Source of the DNA: DAITAZ01 sp036824045
GTDB taxonomy: Bacteria > Pseudomonadota > Gammaproteobacteria > Burkholderiales > Rhodocyclaceae
DNA: 64,000 nucleotides
Direction: 5' to 3'
Assembly: GCA_036824045.1 (NCBI GenBank)
Contig: DAITAZ010000003.1
Coordinates: 100,159-164,158, forward strand
Below, piece after piece: positions 1 through 8,692 of the stretch. Each line of letters starts with the position of its first letter. Position 1 is the stretch's first letter. Under the pieces are notes generated by a model. It had not been told where the DNA came from. It did not search any database and saw only the letters and a list, made by a program, of their open reading frames with translations. Position numbers and translations under genes: made by a program.

Positions 1-56
1 GGCCCCTTGCGGCCAACCGTTTCGATGGAATCCTGGGGGCTATGCAGTAGGTACGC

Positions 57-95
57 GGAAAAGAGAAAGGGCTCAGCTCCATGAGCTAAGCCCTT
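57..95 (-). terminator. Rho-independent terminator of tRNA-Lys
   Basis: A strong hairpin lies 8 bases beyond the CCA end of tRNA-Lys, read on the minus strand. Arms at 67-79 and 83-95 pair AAGGGCT-x-AGCTC with its complement around a 3-base loop. The minus-strand continuation is pyrimidine-rich (CTCTTTT), as expected of an intrinsic terminator. Bases 1-56 to its left contain no gene I can support. Confidence 0.75.
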
Positions 96-102
96 GCAAA
101 CC

Positions 103-178
103 TGGTGGGTCGTGAGTGACTCGAACACTCGACCTACGGATTAAGAGTCCGCTGCTCTACCAACTGAGCTAACGACCC
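103..178 (-). tRNA. tRNA-Lys (anticodon CTT)
   Basis: The minus strand folds as a complete 76-base tRNA. The acceptor stem GGGTCGT pairs with ACGACCC, followed by discriminator A and an encoded CCA (103-105). The anticodon loop is CTCTTAA, giving anticodon CUU, which reads AAG lysine codons. The D-arm and the T-arm (GTTCGAGTC type) are intact. It is transcribed away from lysS, whose product charges it. Confidence 0.95.
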
Positions 179-324
179 GGTTATTCACTTCAGCCGAAGA
201 TTATATCCAATGCAGCGGAGAAATGCCAACCCTGCGACTGGCCGGGCTCGACGGTTTTATCTTTTCGCCCCGAATCAAGGAAGAGGGGGCAAAATTGCAG
301 TTTTATCCCTGCTCTCCCACAGCT

Positions 325-1839
325 ATGACAAAAGAAGAACAATCGGCTTCTTTGCCCGTTGATGCCAATCAGATTGTTGCCGAGCGGCGCCAGAAACTGT
401 CCGAACTGCGTGGTCAGGCCACGCCAGCGTTCCCGAATGATTTTGACCGCAAGGATTATGCCGCGGACCTGCATGCAGCCCATGCGGGAATGAATCGGGA
501 GGGGCTAGAAGCGAATCCGGTGCCGGTATCCCTTGCCGGGCGAATGATGCTCAAGCGCGTGATGGGCAAGGCGAGCTTTGCGACTCTGCAGGACATGAGT
601 GGGCGCATCCAGATTTTTGTCTCCCGCGACGTGGTGGGCGAGGCTGCTTACGAATCGTTCAAGCGCATGGATCTGGGCGACATCGTTGGAGTGGAGGGTA
701 CGTTGATGCGTACCAAGACCGATGAGCTTTCCATTCATGTCCGCGCAGTGCGATTGTTAACCAAAGCACTGCGTCCGCTCCCCGAGAAATTCCATGGCCT
801 GACTGATACCGAACAGAAATACCGGCAACGCTATCTGGATCTCATTACCAACGATCAGTCCCGTCAAACCTTTTTCCGCCGGTCCCGGATCATCCAGTCC
901 ATGCGGGAGTTTTTTGTAGCCCGAGGTTTCCTGGAGGTGGAAACCCCGATGATGCATCCGATTCCGGGGGGCGCTTCGGCCAAGCCGTTTGTGACTCACC
1001 ACAACGCGTTGGACATGGAACTGTTTCTCCGCATTGCCCCGGAGCTGTATCTGAAGCGCCTTGTCGTTGGGGGTATGGAGAAGGTCTTCGAGATTAACCG
1101 CAACTTCCGCAACGAAGGAATCTCCACTCGGCACAATCCAGAGTTCACCATGGTCGAGTTCTATGAGGCGTATCGGGACTATCGGTACCTCATGGATTTC
1201 GTGGAAACCATGCTGCGAGAAGTGGCGGTGAAGACACTGGGGCATGCCGTCGTGCCTTATCAGGGGCATGTGATTGATCTGTCCAAACCTTTCGCGCGTT
1301 TGACCGCGCTGCAGGCAACCGTGGCATACAACCCGGAATTGGAAGGTGCGCCGCTGGAAGACCGTGCTTTTCTGCTGGATGAACTCAAACGGCGCAAGAT
1401 CACCTATCGCCCCGCCGATGGCATCGGGGGGCTACAGCTTACGCTCTTCGAGGAGACCACCGAGCACAAGTTGGTTCAGCCCACCTACATTATTGACTAT
1501 CCGGTCGAAACCTCTCCGCTGGCTCGAGCGTCTGACAGCCGTCCCGGCATTACCGAGCGGTTCGAGTTGTACATTGCCGGGCGCGAAGTGGCGAACGGCT
1601 TTTCCGAGCTCAATGACCCTGAAGATCAAGCAGCAAGATTCCAGGCCCAGGTTGCTGCGAAGGAGGCGGGTGATGAAGAGGCGATGTTCTACGACGCCGA
1701 TTACATTCGGGCGCTGGAGCACGGTTTGCCACCCACCGCGGGCTGCGGTGTGGGGATCGACCGGCTGGTGATGTTGTTGACCGACAGCGCCAGTATTCGC
1801 GACGTCATCCTGTTCCCGCAGCTACGGCGGGAAGATTGA
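325..1839 (+). CDS. lysS: Lysine--tRNA ligase, class II
   Basis: Cytoplasmic class II aminoacyl-tRNA synthetase that charges tRNA-Lys with lysine using ATP. The 505-residue product matches the E. coli LysS length when translation starts at ATG 325. The open frame runs back to 223, but those 34 extra residues resemble no LysRS N-terminus. An OB-fold anticodon-binding domain comes first (about residues 55-150). The catalytic domain then shows motif 2 (FRNEGISTRHNPEFT) and motif 3 (GCGVGIDRLVMLL) near the C-terminus. No convincing Shine-Dalgarno is seen before 325. The gene diverges from tRNA-Lys with about 145 bases between them. Confidence 0.97.
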   Translation: MTKEEQSASLPVDANQIVAERRQKLSELRGQATPAFPNDFDRKDYAADLHAAHAGMNREGLEANPVPVSLAGRMMLKRVMGKASFATLQDMSGRIQIFVSRDVVGEAAYESFKRMDLGDIVGVEGTLMRTKTDELSIHVRAVRLLTKALRPLPEKFHGLTDTEQKYRQRYLDLITNDQSRQTFFRRSRIIQSMREFFVARGFLEVETPMMHPIPGGASAKPFVTHHNALDMELFLRIAPELYLKRLVVGGMEKVFEINRNFRNEGISTRHNPEFTMVEFYEAYRDYRYLMDFVETMLREVAVKTLGHAVVPYQGHVIDLSKPFARLTALQATVAYNPELEGAPLEDRAFLLDELKRRKITYRPADGIGGLQLTLFEETTEHKLVQPTYIIDYPVETSPLARASDSRPGITERFELYIAGREVANGFSELNDPEDQAARFQAQVAAKEAGDEEAMFYDADYIRALEHGLPPTAGCGVGIDRLVMLLTDSASIRDVILFPQLRRED

Positions 1840-1893
1840 GGTACCGGCGGCCGGGGATATACTCGCGGCTCCCGGCCCCGATGCTCCCATCTC

Positions 1894-3231
1894 ATGAGTG
1901 ATCTGTTCTCGGATCAGGCAGTTTCGGCCCCCTTGGCCGAACGGCTCAGACCAACAGTGCCAGACGATGTCCTGGGCCAGCAGCACCTGCTTGGGCCAGG
2001 CAAGCCCCTGCGTCTGGCGTTTGAATCCGGTCATCCACACAGCATGATTCTTTGGGGGCCGCCGGGCGTCGGCAAAACCACGCTGGCGCGGATGATGGCA
2101 ACCCAGTTCAAGTGCGATTTCATCGCGCTGTCGGCGGTGTTCTCAGGGGTCAAGGATATTCGTGAAGCCGTGGCCCAGGCAGAGGCAACCTTGGCACGCA
2201 ATGGGCGCCACACCATTCTTTTTGTCGACGAGGTGCACCGCTTCAACAAGGCGCAGCAGGACGCGTTTCTTCCTTACGTGGAGCGGGGCGTCGTGACCTT
2301 CATTGGTGCGACAACCGAGAACCCTTCTTTCGAAGTCAACTCGGCCTTGCTATCTCGAGCGTCCGTGTACGTGCTGAAGAGCCTCAGTCCGGATGATCTT
2401 GCCTTGCTTCTAGAGCGGGCTCGGGCTCGTTGTTGCCCTGGGCTTGAGGTCGACGACATTGCTCGGGACCGTCTGGTGGGGTTTGCTGACGGTGATGCTC
2501 GCCGGCTGCTGAATCTGCTGGAGCAACTTCAAATCGCAGCGGAGGCTGCGGGATTGACCCGGATCGACGGCGAATTCCTGGATAACGCCTTGGCCCGCAG
2601 CTTGCGCCGCTTCGACAAAGGTGGCGATGCCTTTTATGACCAGATATCTGCACTTCACAAATCGGTGCGGGGTTCCGATCCGGACGCGGCGCTTTATTGG
2701 TTGGTACGCATGCTAGATGGAGGGGCTGACCCACTGTATGTCGGTCGCCGGGTCATTCGCATGGCGGTGGAGGACATCGGCTTGGCTGATCCCCGTGGAT
2801 TGCGTCTGGCATTGGATGGTGTTGAAACCTATGAACGACTGGGCTCCCCAGAAGGCGAACTGGCAATCGCCCAAGCGGTGGTGTTCCTTGCCTGTGCGGC
2901 AAAATCCAATGCGGTCTATAAAGCCTATAATGCGGCCCGGCGTTTTGTCGCAGGGGACGGGACTCGGCCCGTCCCTCTGCATTTGCGTAATGCCCCCACC
3001 AAGCTCATGAAACAATTGGGGCACGGGGAGGGTTACCGCTATGCACACGACGAGCCGGACGCTTATGCAGCCGGGGAAACCTACTTGCCCGAGGGAGTGA
3101 ACGCCCCCCGATGGTATGAACCATCTACTCGCGGCCTGGAGGCCCAGATTGCGGACAAACTGGCACGTTTGCGTGCGCGAGACCGAAGCAGCGTGGCACG
3201 TCACCAGGCTAGTGCGGGAGTGGATGATTGA
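1894..3231 (+). CDS. rarA: Replication-associated recombination protein A (AAA+ ATPase)
   Basis: RarA/MgsA is a AAA+ clamp-loader-related ATPase that acts at stalled replication forks together with SSB and RecA. The 445-residue protein has Walker A GPPGVGKT at residues 55-62, Walker B FVDEVHRF, a sensor-1-like GATTENPSFE segment, and the C-terminal tetramerisation region containing the RRVIRMAVEDIGLADP stretch typical of the family. It follows lysS by 54 bases and could share its transcript. Its 3' end overlaps the convergent small gene on the minus strand by 23 bases. The full-length match makes the assignment secure. Confidence 0.96.
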   Translation: MSDLFSDQAVSAPLAERLRPTVPDDVLGQQHLLGPGKPLRLAFESGHPHSMILWGPPGVGKTTLARMMATQFKCDFIALSAVFSGVKDIREAVAQAEATLARNGRHTILFVDEVHRFNKAQQDAFLPYVERGVVTFIGATTENPSFEVNSALLSRASVYVLKSLSPDDLALLLERARARCCPGLEVDDIARDRLVGFADGDARRLLNLLEQLQIAAEAAGLTRIDGEFLDNALARSLRRFDKGGDAFYDQISALHKSVRGSDPDAALYWLVRMLDGGADPLYVGRRVIRMAVEDIGLADPRGLRLALDGVETYERLGSPEGELAIAQAVVFLACAAKSNAVYKAYNAARRFVAGDGTRPVPLHLRNAPTKLMKQLGHGEGYRYAHDEPDAYAAGETYLPEGVNAPRWYEPSTRGLEAQIADKLARLRARDRSSVARHQASAGVDD

Positions 3232-3472
3232 GTGAAAACCGCTCCCGGATGGTGCGGCAGCGTCGGGCGCGCTCGGTTTCCCCACATTGTTCCGCTTGAT
3301 CGATGAGTTCTTGCATGAAATGGTTCAGTATCAGCACGCCCTCAGGGGTCTGCACCAGCGCGCAAGCGATCTGTGCGGCAGCGATGTCGGGAATCCGCTG
3401 GTGTTCAGCGATGAGTTCGATTTCTTCCTCGGTAAGGTCGCAGTAGTCGAGGCAATCCTTCATCGACAACAT
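3209..3472 (-). CDS. Conserved hypothetical small acidic protein
   Basis: An 87-residue protein I cannot assign. The frame extends to 3505, but ATG 3472 has the best ribosome site (GAGGAG seven bases upstream), giving a start of MLSMKDCLDY. It is acidic and helix-rich near the N-terminus (DLTEEEIELIAEHQ) and more basic at the C-terminus. It has no signal peptide or membrane segment. Two cysteines lie in the first third and one in QCGETERARRC. The gene is convergent with rarA, overlapping its end, and diverges from serS across an AT-rich 250-base gap. The codon pattern and good ribosome site suggest it is real. Confidence 0.7.
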   Translation of the reverse strand: MLSMKDCLDYCDLTEEEIELIAEHQRIPDIAAAQIACALVQTPEGVLILNHFMQELIDQAEQCGETERARRCRTIRERFSLNHPLPH

Positions 3473-3719
3473 GGCTCGCTCCTCATTCATGGATTCAAGG
3501 GCCATCTTGTTGTGGCTTGACTAAATAACTGAGGGTTTTAGTCGGGAATGTACTGAAAAAGTTCCTTCTCGCCAATTTATTAGTTTATTGACAAATTTTA
3601 TTGATTCGTGCCTCTTTGGGGGTTTTCCCCTGCCGCTTCTGGTACTGGAATCCGCGGTGTAGCCGTTGCAGGTGTCTGGGCGCCACCAAGGGGCAATTCT
3701 GTTTCGATTGGGAATCACC

Positions 3720-5006
3720 ATGCTCGATATTCAGGTTTTGCGCACTCATATTGATCAGGTTGCCGAGCGGCTTGCCGCGAGGGGCTACGCGCTGGATGTG
3801 TCTCAGTTCCAGTCCATGGAGGATGAGCGCAAAGCGATTCAGGTCCGCACCCAGGAATTGCAGGCTCGGCGTAACGCGCTTTCCAAGCAGATCGGCCAGA
3901 TCAAGGCCAAAGGTGGCGATGTGGCGGCGGTGATGGCCGAAGTAGCCGGGCTGGGGGAGGAATTGAAGAATGGCGAGGAGCGACTTGCCGCGGTACTGGG
4001 TCGGATGAACGAGTTTCTGGCGGTCGTACCAAATCTGCCGCATGAGTCCGTGCCGCTAGGGCGTTCGGAAGTGGACAACATGGAGGTCCATCGGTGGGGT
4101 GAGGCTCGCAACTTCGATTTTCCGGTGAAGGACCACGTGGACGTTGGTACGGCGCTGGGTGGCCTCGATTTTGAACGTGCGGTCAAGATCAGCGCTGCAC
4201 GTTTCACTTTGATGCGAGGAGCGATCGCTCGTTTGCACCGGGCGCTCGCCCAGTTCATGCTGGATGTGCACACCAGCGAACATGGATATACCGAGGTCTA
4301 CGCGCCCTACCTGGTGAACGCCGAGAGCATGCGCGGGACAGGGCAGTTGCCTAAGTTCGAGGAAGACCTCTTTCGCGTCCCTCGCGAAGGCGCGGATCGG
4401 CTTTACCTGATCCCGACTGCCGAAGTGCCGGTCACTAATATCGTCAGGGACGAAATTCTGGCGCCAGAGCAATTGCCCTTGAAGCTGGTGTGCCATACGC
4501 CATGCTTCCGCTCGGAGGCTGGGTCATACGGAAGGGATACCCGGGGAATGATTCGCCAGCACCAGTTTGACAAGGTGGAACTGGTGCAGATTGTGCGGCC
4601 GGAAGAATCGTGGGATGCACACGAAGCGCTGACCCGCCACGCGGAGGTGATCCTGGAACGCCTGGAGCTACCCTATCGCAGGGTGGCGCTATGTACGGGT
4701 GACATGGGCTTTTCCGCCGCCAAGACCTACGACCTGGAGGTGTGGTTGCCTGCCCAGAATACATACAGGGAAATCTCTTCCTGTTCGAATTTCGAGGCTT
4801 TCCAGGCACGGCGAATGCAAGCTCGATACCGGAACGAGAAAGGGCGCCCGGAACTGGTGCACACCCTCAATGGCTCGGGTTTGGCCGTGGGGCGGACCTT
4901 GGTGGCGATCCTGGAGAACTTCCAGCAGGCAGATGGTTCGGTTCAGGTGCCTGGCGTACTCGTGCCTTACATGGGTGGTCTTGAGATGATATCGCGGGAA
5001 GGGTGA
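3720..5006 (+). CDS. serS: Serine--tRNA ligase, class II
   Basis: Charges tRNA-Ser (and tRNA-Sec where present) with serine in the cytoplasm. The 428-residue protein starts MLDIQVLRTHIDQVAERL at ATG 3720. The frame extends upstream to 3666, but those residues are not part of the family. Residues 1-100 form the long antiparallel coiled-coil arm that contacts the tRNA variable arm. The catalytic domain shows motif 2 (CFRSEAGSYGRDTRGMIRQHQF) and motif 3 (GSGLAVGRTLVAILEN). The length equals that of E. coli SerS. It stands as a single gene, with an 85-base gap before the convergent hemoglobin gene. Confidence 0.97.
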   Translation: MLDIQVLRTHIDQVAERLAARGYALDVSQFQSMEDERKAIQVRTQELQARRNALSKQIGQIKAKGGDVAAVMAEVAGLGEELKNGEERLAAVLGRMNEFLAVVPNLPHESVPLGRSEVDNMEVHRWGEARNFDFPVKDHVDVGTALGGLDFERAVKISAARFTLMRGAIARLHRALAQFMLDVHTSEHGYTEVYAPYLVNAESMRGTGQLPKFEEDLFRVPREGADRLYLIPTAEVPVTNIVRDEILAPEQLPLKLVCHTPCFRSEAGSYGRDTRGMIRQHQFDKVELVQIVRPEESWDAHEALTRHAEVILERLELPYRRVALCTGDMGFSAAKTYDLEVWLPAQNTYREISSCSNFEAFQARRMQARYRNEKGRPELVHTLNGSGLAVGRTLVAILENFQQADGSVQVPGVLVPYMGGLEMISREG

Positions 5007-5091
5007 CCCTTCGTTCTTGAAGGCGCTGTTCGTTGCCGAGCCGGGACCGGACGTTCAGTGTTGCAGTCGAAGTCAGCGGGGTGTGTCCAGG

Positions 5092-5487
5092 TCAGGATGA
5101 CGGGTGGCTCTCGGCCTGGTTCCGCATGTGGTTTGCGAGTTGTGTCAGAGCTTCCATGAATTGCGTGACGAAATGGTTGTCCGGAACGACTTCCTCGGCA
5201 GCGAGCTGCATGCACATCAGCCATTGATTCCTGACTTCCACATCAATCGGGAAAGGAAGATGGCGGGCCCGCAACCGCGGGTGACCAAACTTTTCAACGA
5301 AGAGTTGCGGGCCCCCAAGCCAGCCGGACAAATACATGAAAAGCTTGTCTTCTGAACTCCCCAGATCCTCAGGGTGAAGTTTGCGTAGTTGATAGGCTTC
5401 CGGGAGGGTATCCATCAATTCGTAGAAACGATGAACCAGTCTGCGCAAGTTCGGCTCGCCGCCGATGAGTTCGTAGGGTGAGGTCAC
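5092..5487 (-). CDS. Group II truncated hemoglobin (YjbI/trHbO-like)
   Basis: Small heme protein of the 2-on-2 globin family, group II, which binds O2 or NO and is linked to stress or redox protection. The likely start is GTG 5487, with AGGAG seven bases upstream, giving 131 residues. Family marks are the B10 Tyr (Y22), the strongly conserved GWLGGPQLFVEKFGHPRLRARH stretch, the proximal heme ligand His76 in RARHLPF, and Trp89 (G8) in NQWLMCM. At the CD1 position, usually Tyr in trHbO, the sequence reads His38 (LHPED). It diverges from the hydroxyacyl-CoA dehydrogenase gene across 188 bases that should hold both promoters. Confidence 0.92.
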   Translation of the reverse strand: MTSPYELIGGEPNLRRLVHRFYELMDTLPEAYQLRKLHPEDLGSSEDKLFMYLSGWLGGPQLFVEKFGHPRLRARHLPFPIDVEVRNQWLMCMQLAAEEVVPDNHFVTQFMEALTQLANHMRNQAESHPSS

Positions 5488-5675
5488 TTGCTCTCCTTTC
5501 TGTGATTGATTCGAGGGCTTCAAGTGGATGATACGAGTGTGCCAGAACAATTCATTTTGGCAACTGGTTGAGGAACGCTTGGAGGCGGCTACCAAGAGGG
5601 GGAACGCTCAGTTTTTTTGTACAATACGGGGCCGTATGGAATTCATTTCTCGACATATTGCGATGGGGTGTGAAG

Positions 5676-6527
5676 ATGACGATTGAGCGTGTCGGTGTTG
5701 TGGGCGCGGGAACCATGGGCAACGGGATTGCCCAGGCTTTCGCGGTGGCAGGTGTGGATGTGGTGATGACGGACATCTCCCAAGTGGCCGTGCAAAAGGG
5801 GCTGGCGACGATCTCCGGCAGCTTGGATCGCCTGATCAAGAAAGAGAAGATGAGTGCAGCCGATAAGGCCACAGCACTTGCGCGCATTACTACTGCCGCT
5901 GATGCGGGCGCCGTAGCCGATTGCGATCTGGTGGTGGAGGCGGCAACCGAGAATGAAGCGCTCAAGCTCAAGATCTTCGCGCAGCTTGATTCTGTGGCCA
6001 AACCTTCGGCCATCCTTGCGAGCAACACGTCTTCGATTTCCATCACCAAACTTGCGGCGGCCACCAAAAGGCCGGATCAGGTGATCGGACTGCATTTCTT
6101 CAACCCGGTGCCGATGATGGCGCTGGTCGAGATCATCAGCGGACTTCAAACGTCGGACGCCACCAGTAGCGCGGTGGACGCGCTGGCCCGCCAGATCGGC
6201 AAGACGCCGGTGAATGTGAAGAATAGCCCGGGATTCGTGGTCAATCGCATGTTGTGCCCGATGATCAACGAGGCGGTGTTCGCGCTGGCCGAGGGCTTGG
6301 CTACTGCTGCGGAGATCGATGAAGCTATGAAGCTTGGCGCCAATCACCCCATCGGTCCCTTGGCCCTGTGTGACTTGATCGGCGTTGACGTGGAACTGGC
6401 GGTGATGCAAGTGCTGTTTGAAGGTTTCAAGGATCCCAAGTATCGTCCCGCCCCGTTGCTGGTGGAGATGGTGGAGGCGGGCTACCTTGGCCGCAAGTCA
6501 GGACGGGGATTTTTCAGTTATCAGTGA
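5676..6527 (+). CDS. 3-hydroxybutyryl-CoA dehydrogenase
   Basis: NAD(P)-dependent oxidation of (S)-3-hydroxyacyl-CoA to 3-ketoacyl-CoA, used in beta-oxidation, butanoate metabolism or ring-cleavage product catabolism. The 283-residue protein has the Rossmann signature GVVGAGTMGNGIAQ at residues 7-20, the catalytic pair His140 (GLHFFNPVP) and Glu152, and the C-terminal dimer domain with NSPGFVVNRML. I chose ATG 5676; the upstream frame back to 5568 is not family-like. The next gene (dusC) starts inside its 3' end, so it probably heads a four-gene co-transcript. hbd or paaH are both possible symbols, so none is given. Confidence 0.93.
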   Translation: MTIERVGVVGAGTMGNGIAQAFAVAGVDVVMTDISQVAVQKGLATISGSLDRLIKKEKMSAADKATALARITTAADAGAVADCDLVVEAATENEALKLKIFAQLDSVAKPSAILASNTSSISITKLAAATKRPDQVIGLHFFNPVPMMALVEIISGLQTSDATSSAVDALARQIGKTPVNVKNSPGFVVNRMLCPMINEAVFALAEGLATAAEIDEAMKLGANHPIGPLALCDLIGVDVELAVMQVLFEGFKDPKYRPAPLLVEMVEAGYLGRKSGRGFFSYQ

Positions 6528-7557
6528 AGCGGTACCTGCGGCATCCGCTGATACCGCAGGTGAGCTCTATCTTGCGCCGATGGAGGGGCTGGCGGATGCC
6601 CTCCTGCGCGACATCCTGACCCGCTTTGGTGGCTACGATGCCTGCGTGACGGAGTTTGCGCGGGTGTCGGGCACGTTGCTGCCGCACCGGTTCTTCCGCA
6701 GATTGTGCCCGGAACTGGCGCAGGGAAGCCGGACTGCCTGTGGCACGCCGGTGAGCGTGCAGTTGCTTGGGAGCGATCCGGTCTGCATGGCCGAGAACGC
6801 CGCGCATCTGGCGGAACTCGGGCCTTGGGCCATTGACCTCAACTTCGGCTGTCCGGCTCCGACGGTGAACCGCCACCGGGGAGGCGCCGTGTTGCTTGCG
6901 GAGCCGGAGCTGGTGCATCGGATTGCCTCTGAGGTGCGGCGGGCGGTGCCCGCACATATCCCTGTCACGGCGAAGATGCGCCTGGGCGTCGATGATCCTG
7001 CCCAAGCGACGGACTGTGCCCGGGCGCTGAGCGAGGGAGGGGTGTCCAGATTGGTGGTGCATGCCCGAACGCGGGCGGACATGTACCGCCCGCCCGCGCG
7101 GTGGGAGTGGATTGGCCCGGTGCGTGAGGCGGTGAATCTGCCCGTTGTGGCCAACGGCGAGGTCTGGGATCGGCGCCAGTGGGCGCGCTGCCGTGAGGTG
7201 AGCGGCGTTCTGGATGTGATGCTGGGCCGGGGGGCGGTGGCCGACCCGCTGCTTGCGCGTCGCATTCGGGGTGAGGTGGGTCAGGGTGAAGGGTGGCCTC
7301 TGGTGTTGTCAGCGCTGGAGGAGTTCTGGTTACGGGTGCTGGAGGCGCTGGAACCACGCCATGCGCCGGGGCGTTTGAAGATGTGGCTGGGCTTTCTTGT
7401 CCGCGGCTACCCTCAGGCCGGCCAGCTGCTTTCTCAGCTGCGCGCGGAAAAGAACGTGGGCGCTATTTCCTCGACCCTGGCCGCGCAACGCTTGCTCATG
7501 CGCCAGAGGGCGGATGGTGTGCACCCGTCAGAACAGGCTGGAGCTTTGGTCGGATGA
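6487..7557 (+). CDS. dusC: tRNA-dihydrouridine(16) synthase
   Basis: FMN enzyme that reduces U16 in the tRNA D-loop to dihydrouridine with NADPH. It shows the LAPMEG N-terminal FMN-binding motif, catalytic Cys in LNFGCPAPTVNRHRGG, the TAKMRLG phosphate-site lysine, and the VVHARTR and VVANGEVWD segments of Dus proteins. There is no ATG or GTG before LAPMEG. The best supported start is TTG 6487, preceded by GGAGG nine bases upstream, giving 356 residues and a 41-base overlap with the dehydrogenase gene. Even so, about 24 residues precede the point where E. coli DusC begins. Its stop overlaps the next ATG as ATGA (7554-7557). Confidence 0.9.
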   Translation: MAASQDGDFSVISEAVPAASADTAGELYLAPMEGLADALLRDILTRFGGYDACVTEFARVSGTLLPHRFFRRLCPELAQGSRTACGTPVSVQLLGSDPVCMAENAAHLAELGPWAIDLNFGCPAPTVNRHRGGAVLLAEPELVHRIASEVRRAVPAHIPVTAKMRLGVDDPAQATDCARALSEGGVSRLVVHARTRADMYRPPARWEWIGPVREAVNLPVVANGEVWDRRQWARCREVSGVLDVMLGRGAVADPLLARRIRGEVGQGEGWPLVLSALEEFWLRVLEALEPRHAPGRLKMWLGFLVRGYPQAGQLLSQLRAEKNVGAISSTLAAQRLLMRQRADGVHPSEQAGALVG

Positions 7558-8222
7558 GCGGCGGCAATTCCAGGGTGATCCGCAGCGCTCAGACGGCATG
7601 CGATGAGCGTCTGCCGAAGGTGTTGGCCAGACATCGGATCACGGTGTTCAATAAACCCATCCTTGCGCATAACGTGTCAGCGTTCCAGTTGGCCATGGCC
7701 CGATGGCAGGGGCATGGGCCGTTAGTACTCGATACTGGCTGTGGCGTTGGCGAGAGTTCCCTCCGTCTGGCCAGAATGTATCCGGAGAGTTTTGTGGTAG
7801 GCGTGGACCAGTCCGCAGACCGCTTGGGGCGGGACAAAGCCCGTCTGGGCCCTGCTCCGGACAACCTTTGCCTGGTGCGGGCCGATCTGGTGGATTTCTG
7901 GCGCCTGCTGCGCAGTGACGGGGTGCGGTTGGCACGCCACTACTTCCTTTACCCCAATCCTTGGCCGAAGCTGGGGCATTTGGGGCGGCGCTGGCATGGC
8001 CATCCGATTTTTCCTTTGCTGCCTGAACTCGGGGGAATCATGGAGTGCCGCAGCAATTGGCGGGTTTACGTGGAAGAGTTTGCCTGGGCGTTGGGATGCG
8101 TGACGGGGCGGTCTGTTGAGTGCGAACGCTGGGAGGCGGCCGTGCCGCTGACACCGTTCGAGCGCAAGTACAAGGCGTCGGGACATGCGCTGTTCCGCTG
8201 TGTGCTGGATCTGGGGGCATGA
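7554..8222 (+). CDS. TrmB-like SAM-dependent methyltransferase
   Basis: A 222-residue class I methyltransferase of the tRNA (guanine-N7)-methyltransferase family. It shows the SAM-binding motif LDTGCGVGESSLRLA, the acidic motif II end VVGVDQS, and a YPNPWPK motif equivalent to the FPDPWPKKRH signature of TrmB. After that motif the sequence (LGHLGRRWHGHPIFPLL) departs from the canonical basic stretch, so it may methylate a different RNA or position. Start ATG 7554 overlaps the dusC stop (ATGA), which points to translational coupling and fits a role in tRNA modification. A second, canonical trmB may lie elsewhere in the genome. Confidence 0.8.
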   Translation: MSGGNSRVIRSAQTACDERLPKVLARHRITVFNKPILAHNVSAFQLAMARWQGHGPLVLDTGCGVGESSLRLARMYPESFVVGVDQSADRLGRDKARLGPAPDNLCLVRADLVDFWRLLRSDGVRLARHYFLYPNPWPKLGHLGRRWHGHPIFPLLPELGGIMECRSNWRVYVEEFAWALGCVTGRSVECERWEAAVPLTPFERKYKASGHALFRCVLDLGA

Positions 8223-8530
8223 TGTCATGTACTGCGTGCGGCGCTTGTTGTGCCGCGTTTCGGGTCAGTTTCCACAGGGCGGAACTGGATGAGGAGCCGG
8301 GAGGCTTTGTCCCGAGCGGCTTGGCCGACCCGGAAACGGCCTCGATCATGCGCATGAGGGGGACGGACTACTCCCCGCCGCGCTGTGTTGCGCTGGTGGG
8401 GCAGCTTGGACGGGATGCGCGCTGTGGCATCTATGAGTGGCGCCCAGGGCCTTGCCGGGAGTTTGAAGCGGGGTCAGAAGCCTGCGCCCGAGCCCGTGCG
8501 CGTCACGGTCTGCCGCCTTGGGCCAGTTGA
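8219..8530 (+). CDS. YkgJ-family cysteine-cluster protein
   Basis: A 103-residue protein of the YkgJ family (putative zinc- or iron-chelating). The N-terminus carries a tight CTACGACC cluster, and later Cys residues sit in PPRCVAL, RCGIYEWRPGPCREF and SEACARA. This is the conserved pattern of the family, whose biochemical role is not established. The start ATG 8219 overlaps the stop of the methyltransferase gene (ATGA), so it is the last cistron of a coupled chain. The 162 bases downstream separate it from the convergent imuB and hold nothing I recognise. Confidence 0.85.
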   Translation: MMSCTACGACCAAFRVSFHRAELDEEPGGFVPSGLADPETASIMRMRGTDYSPPRCVALVGQLGRDARCGIYEWRPGPCREFEAGSEACARARARHGLPPWAS

Positions 8531-8692
8531 AGGGGCGGTGCATGACCGGGAGTGAAGCGCGAGATTGTGCCCACGCGGTGTGGTAGGTGGTGGGCTGGAG
8601 GTGGCTTCTTCTCCACATGATGGAGCGGATATGAAGTGTGGGTGACCTCTACGCGGCAGCACGGCCCTCTGGCATGCGCCGGTCCGAGCAGT

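Noticed and set aside
223..324. N-terminal extension of lysS in frame
   Set aside because: The 34 residues resemble no LysRS and the upstream ATG has no properly spaced ribosome site; ATG 325 gives exactly the family length.
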